The notes beneath the pieces were generated by a model that was not told the DNA's origin, ran no database searches, and worked only from the letters and a program-made list of their open reading frames with translations. A stretch of 64,000 nt of DNA from Evernia prunastri. Its lineage: Eukaryota > Ascomycota > Lecanoromycetes > Lecanorales > Parmeliaceae. Position 1 is the stretch's first letter. Every line of letters starts with the position of its first letter. Below are positions 54,500-63,398 of the stretch, one piece after another. The translations under genes and the position numbers were made by a program. Location of the stretch: positions 100,114 through 164,113 of the forward strand of contig NKYR01000095.1 of assembly GCA_003184365.1 (NCBI GenBank), in the 5' to 3' direction.

Positions 54500-55726
54500 A
54501 TGGCTACTCATGATACTAGAGTCATGCCTCCTGAAGGGATCGCATTCATCTCTCGCATTCCGGAGGAAGTACTGCGCATGATAGTGGTACTACTGCGACG
54601 TAAGGATCTCAAAAAGCTAAGACAGATGGACCGAAAAATCAACCGGGTTGCATCTGGAGCATTGTTCAGATCCATACAAGTTCATGACGATAAGTCATCA
54701 CAGAGTCAGCTTAAGCACATCACTGCGTCCTCCTGGCGTCTCCAAGTCCGAACATTTGACTGGTACATCTCCGCTGATGTGAAGTCCCGACCTTCAGATC
54801 TCGAGCGCCATTTTGCCACACACTGGCACTTTAATCTCGTGCGAGCGTTACCAGCTTTACACACTGTCCGTTTTCGTGGCGCTGCGGTTGATTTGACCTG
54901 GGATCGGCGATTCAAATGGGAAAACGACCTGTCAACGGAAAGGCAAGCAAACTGGGGATCCGAAGCGAGATTTCGATATGACTTGTATCATCCAATCCAA
55001 GTGACAGAAGTGAGACCAACTACTGTCGAGATCGGCTTCACCCGCATTTATTTGACTTATACGCCGTCTCATGAGATCATCGAGCTTCATGCACAGCCCT
55101 TCGCCCGCAAACTGTACGAAGAGAACTGGCAATGGCGATATATTTCCCGAAATGCAGTGGCGGATCCCAAAAGTGAAGTCCGTGAGAGGCATAGTCACCA
55201 ATCGCAGCAAATATCATCGGAGCCCTTTCCCAACGATCTCATTTTGTTTCAAGGTGCTGCAACATCACACAGGGCAACCTTAAAAAAGGTCATGGTGTAT
55301 GGCATTAGTGTGTACGTAGGGTTTCTAGAAGACCTCCTAGCCAACTGTCCGATGTTGGAGGAAATGACCTTGAACGACGTTCTTTTGACCGGGGATCACA
55401 CCGAAGGTCACGAGATTCAAGTCCATCTGCTAGAATCCTTGAAACAACGGCAAACTAGGAGTGGTCTTTCTAATGTGCACACAGATTTCATAAAGATGTA
55501 TGTCGAAGGCTATGAGGGCAGCATGACAGCAAGTAATGGAGAAATTACTACGTTACTGCAAGAAGACGAAAAAACTTGGTTCGCTACTTTCCAGGCCTCA
55601 TTCCAACCTATGTCTGAGCCAGAGCATCCAGATTCCCCTGAGTATGACAGCGACCGTAACGGTGTTGGCTTTGGTATGACCGACGACGAGTCTGATGAGG
55701 ACTGGGCCCCTGATTGGCTTCACTAA
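54500..55726 (+). CDS. F-box-like protein with an acidic C-terminus
   Basis: 408 residues from the ATG at 54500, the start that places the box near the N-terminus. ISRIPEEVLRMIVVLL then DLKKLRQMDRKINRVASGALFRSI is an F-box-like arrangement. A central scaffold contains ALPALHTVRFRGAAVDL and a later leucine-rich strand set (LKKVMVYGI, LLANCPMLEEMTLNDVLL). The last 40 residues are strongly acidic (DDESDEDW). No catalytic motif. Probably an SCF adaptor; the class assignment rests on the N-terminal box alone. It is the fifth F-box-type gene in the window and not part of the close 17,625/39,031 pair. Confidence 0.6.
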   Translation: MATHDTRVMPPEGIAFISRIPEEVLRMIVVLLRRKDLKKLRQMDRKINRVASGALFRSIQVHDDKSSQSQLKHITASSWRLQVRTFDWYISADVKSRPSDLERHFATHWHFNLVRALPALHTVRFRGAAVDLTWDRRFKWENDLSTERQANWGSEARFRYDLYHPIQVTEVRPTTVEIGFTRIYLTYTPSHEIIELHAQPFARKLYEENWQWRYISRNAVADPKSEVRERHSHQSQQISSEPFPNDLILFQGAATSHRATLKKVMVYGISVYVGFLEDLLANCPMLEEMTLNDVLLTGDHTEGHEIQVHLLESLKQRQTRSGLSNVHTDFIKMYVEGYEGSMTASNGEITTLLQEDEKTWFATFQASFQPMSEPEHPDSPEYDSDRNGVGFGMTDDESDEDWAPDWLH

Positions 55727-58175
55727 GCTTACGGAGGCAAGGGCCGCAGGGGTTACTGATAGTCATATGGCGCATCTCAAAAATCTTACAGATCTGTTGA
55801 TTATTTTTTCTCCATCAGAAAATGAAGTCACACAGAGAAAGCAGATAGAGCTCTATTGTGCTCTTTAGCGCGTAAGAATTATCAACACTTCCCTGAATGA
55901 AACACCTCTCTGACGTGTCCACCACCAATTCTCACAATGTATTAACGCCTAGCTGCACGATCGATTGCGTCTCCATCTCAACAACAACACTCATTCTACT
56001 CATCCGCTCTGGGTATTAATGTACGGCTCAGACCTTTTACCACAGCTATGTTTACATCACCTGAGAAGCATAAAGCTCGTATGTGAGAGGAGTGCCCATT
56101 GTACAGTTAACACTCTAAAGCGGTAGAAGCCATTTATATTTTTCTGCTCGTCGACTAAAGAGAGTCTGGCTACAGTCCCCCTTTCGAGCACTAACTAGCA
56201 GAGTGTTCGTGCTTTCTAAAATAGTTGTTCTTGAAGATGTGGATACTTAGCTTGATGAGTGATTTGATTATGTGAGTCGTCTCTTAATAATCATTTGAGC
56301 TTCGCCGCTGAGGAACCTCAATCTTAGAGAGCTTGAGGTCCGGAATATTTTATGATTTTCTCTTGAGGATATTCTTTTTTGGTTCCCGAGAGCTCATGTC
56401 ATTGCCAGCATTTTGTCTTTCACATACTAAAAGAGCTATATGTCGTACTAGGAGATTCGCAGCCTTTGTCGGCATCGGGCTGGATGACATCGCTGGAACC
56501 ACCATACCCAGCAACCTTCGGGTCACTTCGTTCTACTTGTCTACCATGAAGGCCATACTCTCCACTCTGACCAAGGTACAACAGTCCAATGTCTTGATAG
56601 GTGGTGAATCCTGAGGGCTATCGACTGAACATCACAAAGCTCGATCGTACACTTTGCTAGGACGATTTGCCACCATGTAGCCGAGGTAAGTACTGCAGTC
56701 TGGTTTCCTAGGCGCCTAAATTTACAGTATTCCCCGTCGCTACAGATGCCGTCACTAATACCGTTGTCCTGTACGCCAACAATGGCTAAACCGTTTACTC
56801 CCAGGCAGATCTTCTGCAACAGAAGGAAACGCCTCTCTCTGCTAATAGTTCTAGAATCCCGGATACAAGCGGTTTGTGTAGAGCTAAACTGAGCGGCTTG
56901 GCCACCATGGATTTTGGGATGCGTCTGGATAGAAGGGAGGTAAGCTGATTGCGAACTTGAAGGCTAGTAAAACTTTGCTACAATAAGAGGGCAGGTTCGA
57001 GTGGGGGTCGTAACTGATCGAGGTCTAGATGGATAAGGAAGAGACACAATAGTTTGAGACATTTGGAAGAAGCCGCATTGGCTTTACCACTGAGTAGTTG
57101 GGAGCTGGAATGAAGAAAGATTACCGGTATTGAGTGCTGACACATATATGCTTCGACTTTCAGCTCAGACTTGTAACGCTGAATCCTTTCGGCCGGTCAG
57201 AGTCAGCTGCTATCTCTCGATGACATTTCTACAGATTTTGCCCGCCTAGCCTACCCCCCTGCTTTTTCTACGCAGTGAAGTGAAACGGCTATGGTTCAGA
57301 ATGCGTTTACCAAGTCGAGCTATTGACATAATTGCATTTAGTCCGGAAACGTTCTTTGTAAGTATCTCTGCGACAAAGATTTTGTCGCACAGTGCGATAA
57401 TGGCGCTTATTTTGATTTTATTCAAGAAGTTCAGAATCGAATAAAAGCCCTTGGTCGGCTTGCGCGATTTATGCTCAGCTTTGTCAGATCATTATGAAAC
57501 TCCAATTTACCAAAAATAAGCTTTCCGGCTGGTCGGACGAGACAAAGATTGGGTCATACTGTGCCAAATTGGCACGATTCAGGATCACTACCCTTGCAAA
57601 CAAGCGCGTGGGAGCTCTGCGGCGCAAACCCATCCCAGAGCCTGCATTTTACGGATCCGAGATCAACCTCGGTAGATAATTGATGCGGCCGAGGTAGGAA
57701 CTCAACCAGTACCGCATCCTGGGGACGAGTGCTGAAGTTCTGCAATCGCGGAGCTGAACTATAAACCCTCCCACTCCGTCAGTCTGGGAAGCCGTTCGGT
57801 CTGCCGACTGTCGAAATTACGGTAAGCCTCCTGTCAGCGAAGCACGTGGTAATCATTAATATAGCGTCACATGGCCGCGGAGAGAGACAATTTTATGTGT
57901 GATAGGGAAGGAAACAGAATGATTGGAGAGAGACCCGTCTTGGACACAGTCAGAACTCGTGATGTGATACGGACGAACAATATGAGACGGACGAGGGAGT
58001 ATGGAATGGTAGTCTTCTATACGAAAGCCGACCCAAGAGACATATATAAAGCCAGGCGAGAAGCTTCAAGCAAAGGCAGAAGAAATCGTCAAGACAGTCA
58101 CACAGTTCTAATATATCAGCCAAATTCACCTTTATATCCAATTACTACCCTTAAGTCAAACGAGCCCGACTCAAC
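55727..58175. other. Long A/T-rich intergenic stretch
   Basis: About 2.4 kb without a supported gene. Short frames (56,333-56,614 +; 56,541-56,819 -; 57,494-57,679 +; 57,871-58,491 +) lack motifs, and the last overlaps the next gene in another frame. It may contain worn-out transposon sequence, but no terminal repeats are seen. Confidence 0.45.
58043..58050 (+). promoter_or_regulatory. TATA box of the Cys-rich repeat gene
   Basis: A perfect TATATAAA, 126-133 bp before the ATG at 58176. It supports the two-exon model with the start in the small first exon. Confidence 0.55.
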
Positions 58176-59135
58176 ATGTTTCAGAAGATCTCCACCTGGG
58201 ACCTGGTGCTCTCAAGTGCTGCAAGTCAGTATCACGACCTTTTCTCAACTCGAATGCGATGTTGTTCCTAAGACTAATTCCGACTGTCAGGCATCTTGGC
58301 ATCTCCGCTTTTACGCAGCAGCGACAGAGCAAGCGCGAAATCAGATATCGTTGACCGTCAGTTCGAGTGCCCCGGTGGCAACTGCGGACCAGGACCCGAA
58401 TGCGCCACCATATTTTGTCACCTCCCCGCATGTGCGGACGCCCCTATCTGCCAAAACGCCACTGCGAAGCGTAGTGCAGTCAGTACTCTAGCCGGCCGTC
58501 AACTCGATTGTCCTCCTGGACTTGAGTGTGGTCCCGGCCCTGTATGCACCTCAGCGACGTGTGACCTTCCAGGATGTGCGGACGCCCCTATCTGCCAGGA
58601 CGCCACCCCGAAGCGTAGTGCAGTCAATACTGTAGCCGGCCGTCAGTTCGATTGTCCTCCTGGACTTGAGTGTGGTCCCGGCCCTGTATGCACCTCAGCG
58701 ACGTGTGACCTTCCAGGATGTGCAGATGCCGCGGTTTGCCAGAATACCACAGAGAAAAAACGAAGCGCTGAAGCAGATCTCGTTGGCCGTCAATTCGGAT
58801 GTCCTCCTGGTGTGCCATGTGGGCCTGGGCCTGAATGCACCCCGGCGACCTGTGACCTCCCTGGGTGTGTGGATGCTGATGTCTGTCAAGGCACTTCAGT
58901 TGAGGAAAGGAGTGCAGAGACAGATATTATACACCCAGTCTGCGATATATGTACGGTGAACGAGAACGGTGTTACTGAGTGTGGCTGCGCCACTCCTGGC
59001 GAAGGAGTGGAACGAAGGGAGACGGAGCAGGTATGCCCAGATTTCTGCATAACCACCAAGGACGGGGAAGATCTGTGCGGTTGTGCCGCAGAAGCGTACG
59101 AGAAATCTCTGCAGGGCACTGAGCGTATGGTGTGA
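58176..59135 (+). CDS. Secreted Cys-rich tandem-repeat protein with Kex2-type sites
   Basis: 297 residues. Exon 1, 58176-58224 (16 codons), joins exon 2, 58291-59135, across a 66-nt intron (donor GTCAGT, branch CTAAT, acceptor TGTCAG) in phase. The join builds a signal peptide (MFQKISTWDLVL...AASILASPLL), and exon 2 alone has no ATG. Four repeats follow (about residues 38-229), each near 48 residues with six cysteines in the order CPPG-x-xC-GPGP-xC-xxATC-DLPGC-xDAxxC. The units are separated by linkers with a dibasic KR before Ser-Ala (58467-58472, 58611-58616, 58758-58763); the fourth linker has ER instead. The tail carries two copies of a different motif, C-x2/3-C-x7/8-DG or NG-x3-CGC. The layout fits a precursor cut by the Golgi protease Kex2 into disulfide-rich peptides. 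Function is unknown; effector, pheromone-like or RiPP-type roles are possibilities only. Confidence 0.72.
58353..58928 (+). repeat. Four tandem units of about 144 bp in the Cys-rich gene
   Basis: Units start at 58353, 58494, 58638 and 58785 (lengths 141, 144, 147 and about 144 bp). Units 2 and 3 are nearly identical in DNA over their first 90 bp or more, so that duplication (or gene conversion) is recent. Units 1 and 4 are more diverged. All keep the six cysteines. Confidence 0.8.
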
Positions 59136-60174
59136 TTCTTTATAGAGCGCCGGAGAGGGAAAACTTGTCAACGTGGAGATCATCTCGTGCAAGCTGAGAG
59201 GGATGCCGGACAGAATGCACGCAGAAGCTTTGAGACAGTGGGGGAGGAGGAGTGTTTTTCTTTTTTGACCGAAATTCTGTCTAGGCTCATGGCGAGGCCA
59301 ATTGTCGTCCGATCTAATTAGTCAAAGTTTCAAATCCTAGAAATATTATATATGCTGTCCACGGGTTTGTCAAACAATACGAACAGCGCTCCCAAAGTAA
59401 ACTCTAGAACCCCATTCCTTGGTGGTAGATAAGTTTCTAGGGCTACTGACAAGCCGACAACACCATAGCTCAACGACAACACGACTTGCGCTCTATAGTA
59501 GATGCAAACCCAAATATCGCAGAACTGAATCTCTAATGTTCGAATCCGGATCGCGCATCACCTCTGACGAGATCTGTTAAGGTGTAGAGGAATCAATGTA
59601 TTGTTTCGTACTACTGCGGAGAGAAATCGTTGTGATTACACTGCGCTCAAAAATTGCAAAAGTACTAGTCTCTACTGCCTGACTAGGCTAAGATAGTACA
59701 TAAATCCAGATCTTGTCATTCACTTCGCGAGTCTCGAATGAAAAAGTTCATTCACAATCTTTCGGAACAATGGCAAGTTTTCAAATAATGAATAGGAGAA
59801 ATTTTCGAATTAATAGAAACAGATGAAAGCTCAATAACAAGGATTTTCGCAACAATAACAACAAGCTAATGATGAATGAGATTACACGATGATTTTCTTT
59901 GATTATACAATTTCTGTTATTGATCGAGCGTTCAACGATCAAAGCCTGGTTCTTTTCTTGAAAGTAGTCTTGTTCTAAATTATTCCATCTACCTGATCCT
60001 CAGCAACGCGCTTCCACTTGTCTAATATACTTGTACTTCTCAGCTCCTACCGATTTTAGAGGCACTCATCTTTTCTTTTTGCAACTCAATCGTAATTCTT
60101 TCTGACTGCGCTGGTCGCAGTAGATCATCTTCGCACTCTTTTCCCAAGACCGCAGTACGGCAAGATCGCTCAAC
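59136..60174. other. Intergenic, A/T-rich, no gene supported
   Basis: 3' UTR of the repeat gene, then A/T-rich sequence and a CT-rich leader leading to the next ATG. No coding frame, RNA gene or clear repeat is seen. Confidence 0.45.
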
Positions 60175-61653
60175 ATGGTCGACAGGTCTGAAGCGCTCAA
60201 CTTCGTCTCTGGAGCTCCAGAGTCGCCTGGAATTCCCGAACGAACGGGCTCACAACCTCTAGACTTTTTACCTAGACCATTTACGACGAGGCCCAGACGG
60301 TTTTATCCTCAGCGCATTAGCTATGCAACTTTCGACCCTGCTTTCACTGGCTCACAACATGCGTCAGGCCCGTTGCCGTCAGTCTCCCACCGTGCCAACG
60401 TCGCAATCGACGTACCGACTCCTACCGAACGGCGGGCTGGCTCTGAACCCCACACCGGATGGCGCAGACAGAACTTCGATGTTGACACAAGACAGTTGTC
60501 AATTCCGCCCAGCTTGGAGATTGGACTTTGGGCTCTTCGGGAAAGACCACCATATCCCAACCGTTCCATTGACGAAATCACAACTTGGATGCCTCCGCCA
60601 GTCATCGAGCCGAGAAGCTACAACTCGCAGCCAACTACCGAAGGTGAAATTAAAGCTGCAAGACCTGGAGACGCATCTGACGACTGGGCCAATTGGCGGG
60701 AAGAGAACGATCCTTACCGCCCTCGCTGGATAGGACACGACACGTCAAGACAGGCAAGATATGGCATAGTGGAGGATCCAAATGAGACCGCTGCAGTGCC
60801 AGGCGAGAACATGATGGAAAGCATAGAGGTGGAATCAGACCCCCTTGTTGCGTTGCGACAGACGATAGACACCAGTCAGACGATTATCCGACGCGAGCTT
60901 GACAGATGCATCGCCTTGGAAGACGATAATCGTGCACTAATCTCGAGAGTTGATATGTTGGAAAATGATATCTATATATATAGTGAAACAAACCATCGCA
61001 TTGAGCGGGAGCGTCAACAGGCAAGAGACGATCTTGCTTTGGCGGAGGAAGAGCGAGATCTTGCCCTCAGGCAACGAGAGGTCGCCAGTAGCCAAGCCCA
61101 GCGCCTTCGTCTCCAGCTGGATGAGCCAGAAGAAGTAGATGACCGAAGACACGCTCAGCAACAGGAATATGAGCAAGCGATAGAAAGACTTAACCACCTT
61201 GAAGAGTCAGAGGCATCTCTAAGGGGTGATTTGGATCGAGAAACTTCCCGCATACACCGATTAGAGCTTGAGCGAGACCAGATGGAGACGGAGCGAGACC
61301 AAGCACTAGACCAAAATCGGACTTTGCAAGATCAGGTCACGTTTCTCATCACCCAGGCACATGCTCGGCAAGCCCTTGCCGTCTTATCTGCCGCTGACGG
61401 GCCTTCCACCGCTCCAGATACTGGGAGCCCCCCTCATATTACTCCACCTAACATCTCTCCACCGCCGGTCCAATTGTCTCCACCCGAGGAAGCTCTTGCC
61501 CCAGCCCCAAGATCTCCAGTCGGCCCTGTGGCAAGGGGTGGAAGAGGGCATGGAAGAGGAGGTGCAAAGGGTCGTGGAGCAAGAGGCGCAGCTTCTACGA
61601 CGAGGAAGCAGCCAGGAAGACATTGCAAAGTGGAGAAAAATTACAGGATGTGA
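60175..61653 (+). CDS. Coiled-coil protein with an RGG-like tail
   Basis: 492 residues, single exon, no family recognised. The first 220 residues are Pro/Arg-rich and probably disordered. Residues about 225-400 form a strong heptad coiled coil rich in Glu, Arg, Gln and Leu (RRELDRCIALEDDNRAL, then ERERQQARDDLALAEEERDL, and later LELERDQMETERDQAL). A Pro/Ser-rich linker leads to a Gly/Arg stretch (RGGRGHGRGGAKGRGARG), an RGG-type motif seen in RNA-binding proteins, and a basic end. From 61,361 to 61,711 another + frame is also open and would give a charged, helical ending (EEVQRVVEQEAQLLRR) instead. A late frame change cannot be excluded, so the C-terminus is less certain than the rest. Confidence 0.65.
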   Translation: MVDRSEALNFVSGAPESPGIPERTGSQPLDFLPRPFTTRPRRFYPQRISYATFDPAFTGSQHASGPLPSVSHRANVAIDVPTPTERRAGSEPHTGWRRQNFDVDTRQLSIPPSLEIGLWALRERPPYPNRSIDEITTWMPPPVIEPRSYNSQPTTEGEIKAARPGDASDDWANWREENDPYRPRWIGHDTSRQARYGIVEDPNETAAVPGENMMESIEVESDPLVALRQTIDTSQTIIRRELDRCIALEDDNRALISRVDMLENDIYIYSETNHRIERERQQARDDLALAEEERDLALRQREVASSQAQRLRLQLDEPEEVDDRRHAQQQEYEQAIERLNHLEESEASLRGDLDRETSRIHRLELERDQMETERDQALDQNRTLQDQVTFLITQAHARQALAVLSAADGPSTAPDTGSPPHITPPNISPPPVQLSPPEEALAPAPRSPVGPVARGGRGHGRGGAKGRGARGAASTTRKQPGRHCKVEKNYRM

Positions 61654-62898
61654 AATGACGGCGGTACAGGTTGAAGAAATGTCTTCTGACGAGCTTTCTC
61701 AGTCGAGGTAGTCTACACGTAGGAGTCTTCTGTCAAGATTTCAGGTATGTAGCAAGAATGATGTGTAGATTGCTTGAATTATTCTACCTCAGAATCTCCT
61801 GGGGGATGTCTTTGACCCCATAGAAATTTGGTGATATAGCCGACATGCGCAAAGGTCATAGCTGAGAACCCAAATTTTGACATCTTCCTAGCTTCCAATG
61901 CCAAGTTTCAAACCTCGTGACATCTTACCATCAGGACTCGCCTTCTGCCACTGAAACAGCATGATCTCCGTGGCGGTAACGTTCTCCTGAGACAAGGTGA
62001 CCTTTCCAGTTTCTGCAACACGGTCCATGGCTATCTGAGAGACCTTCGAATCGTAATCTCTCGCGTAACGTGACAAATTAATCGTTTCAGATGGTGAACC
62101 TTGCAATCTTCAAGTTTTTCTTGACATTCGTCGGTCGTTCCCGTCTCATTTTCCGTCCTTGCCCATTTTTTTTCCTTTTTGAAAGATCTCAAAAGTGACT
62201 TTTTGGGTGTCGGGCGCTAGCGCGCTAACCGTTAAGCTCGTCCGCTACTTTCCTTTGATACCTCTGTGCCTTAAGGGAACAATCTGGGTACGTACCCATG
62301 TTGGACTTCGGCCAATCGCATAAATATCACGCGACACAGCTAATCGCCGTGCGGAAAACCCTGTACACGAGCTAACCACGCCTTCTTGCCGTATCTATTC
62401 ACCTCCTGCCGCACATCAGCTTTTGCAAAATCGGAATCCTCTTTTCAAGGCCTATCGATTATCCTATGCTCACATGTCATTAAATTTATTATACTCGTAT
62501 ACACTGAAAAATGCAATTTACTAGGACATACATTGAAGAAAAATCATCGACGCGGCGGCAAAATATTCGCTCTCTTACATCATAGTCGATACTTCTTTTT
62601 GCAAAACCCTTGGCGAAGGCTCCGAGCAGAAATGCCAGGAAAATCAGAATTTTGGGACAGAGGCGAAATGTCGCAAAAATCGTAGATTTCAGACACATAT
62701 ATAATAACAATCACATCTGTTTATAGTCTACAGTTACTTGCGTTGAAATCGTTATATATGATTCTCTATTTCACATTAGTTGTATATATAACACAGTGTT
62801 ATTATACGTTATGTAGAGTACTCGACTTCGACAATTTTTGTTTACTTTTTGCGATTTTCGCGCGAAAAGTTCGTAAATACTTTAAATTTCATTATATA
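61654..62898. other. Intergenic leading to the retroelement
   Basis: A 72-codon minus-strand frame (61,888-62,106) looks faintly protein-like but has no ATG and no known motif. Near 62,215-62,227 two overlapping palindromes (GCGCTAGCGC and AGCGCGCT) sit at the start of an A/T-rich block that runs to the LTR. That block may be another degraded element. Confidence 0.4.
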
Positions 62899-63121
62899 TG
62901 TTACGGACGTACCCTAGGTGTCAGGCACATAGGGAGTGTTTATGGCTATGTGTCTAGCACATAGAGGGTTTATTGGTTATTGACACATTCCCATTGACAC
63001 ATAGGCTAGCGGGGATTCTTCCTAGTATTTAAGCGCTCTTCTTCTGTACATATTTCCTCCTTATCTAGTTGTCTTATTCAATTTACCCCCATTAGACTTG
63101 ACTCTGGGCACGGTTCTGACA
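62899..63121 (+). repeat. Putative 5' LTR (223 bp, TG...CA)
   Basis: Starts TGTTACGGACGT and ends GGTTCTGACA, with the TG/CA termini typical of LTRs. It contains internal direct repeats of GCACATAGGGAG/GCACATAGAGGG and GACACAT type, and a TATTTAAG TATA-like box near 63,027. The partner LTR is beyond the window, so the borders are provisional. No convincing tRNA primer-binding site was found directly after it. Confidence 0.5.
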
Positions 63122-63398
63122 CTACAACTAGATCATCCACCCTTCCGTTCGTACTGGCAAGCGAACAGTAAAATAAAATTGTCAAACGGGACCGTTGTGA
63201 AGCTGTTTCGATAGCAGATCATTGGACACTCGGGTGTGGCCTACCTACAGGCAAAACGAACCATTCGTGGCTAGGACTTGTTGACCACAAGGAAAACCCC
63301 TTACGAGGAGGTCTCGCTGCATACGTGCAAGCACCCCAGCATTCGTGCAAACCAATCCCCCACAACAAACAAACTTTCAGAGCTAACTTCCTCTCAAC

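Noticed and set aside
57871..58491. 206-codon gene overlapping the Cys-rich repeat gene
   Set aside because: It runs through the TATA box, intron and first repeat of the better-supported gene in another frame and has no motifs.
58176..59135. Chitin-binding (hevein-type) or CFEM-type protein
   Set aside because: Cysteine count may suggest this, but the spacing and the GPGP and DLPGC motifs match neither ChtBD1 nor CFEM, and the unit is repeated with KR linkers.
59525..59550. GTTCGAATCC as part of a second tRNA
   Set aside because: The bases flanking the loop do not pair into a T-stem and no acceptor stem is found.
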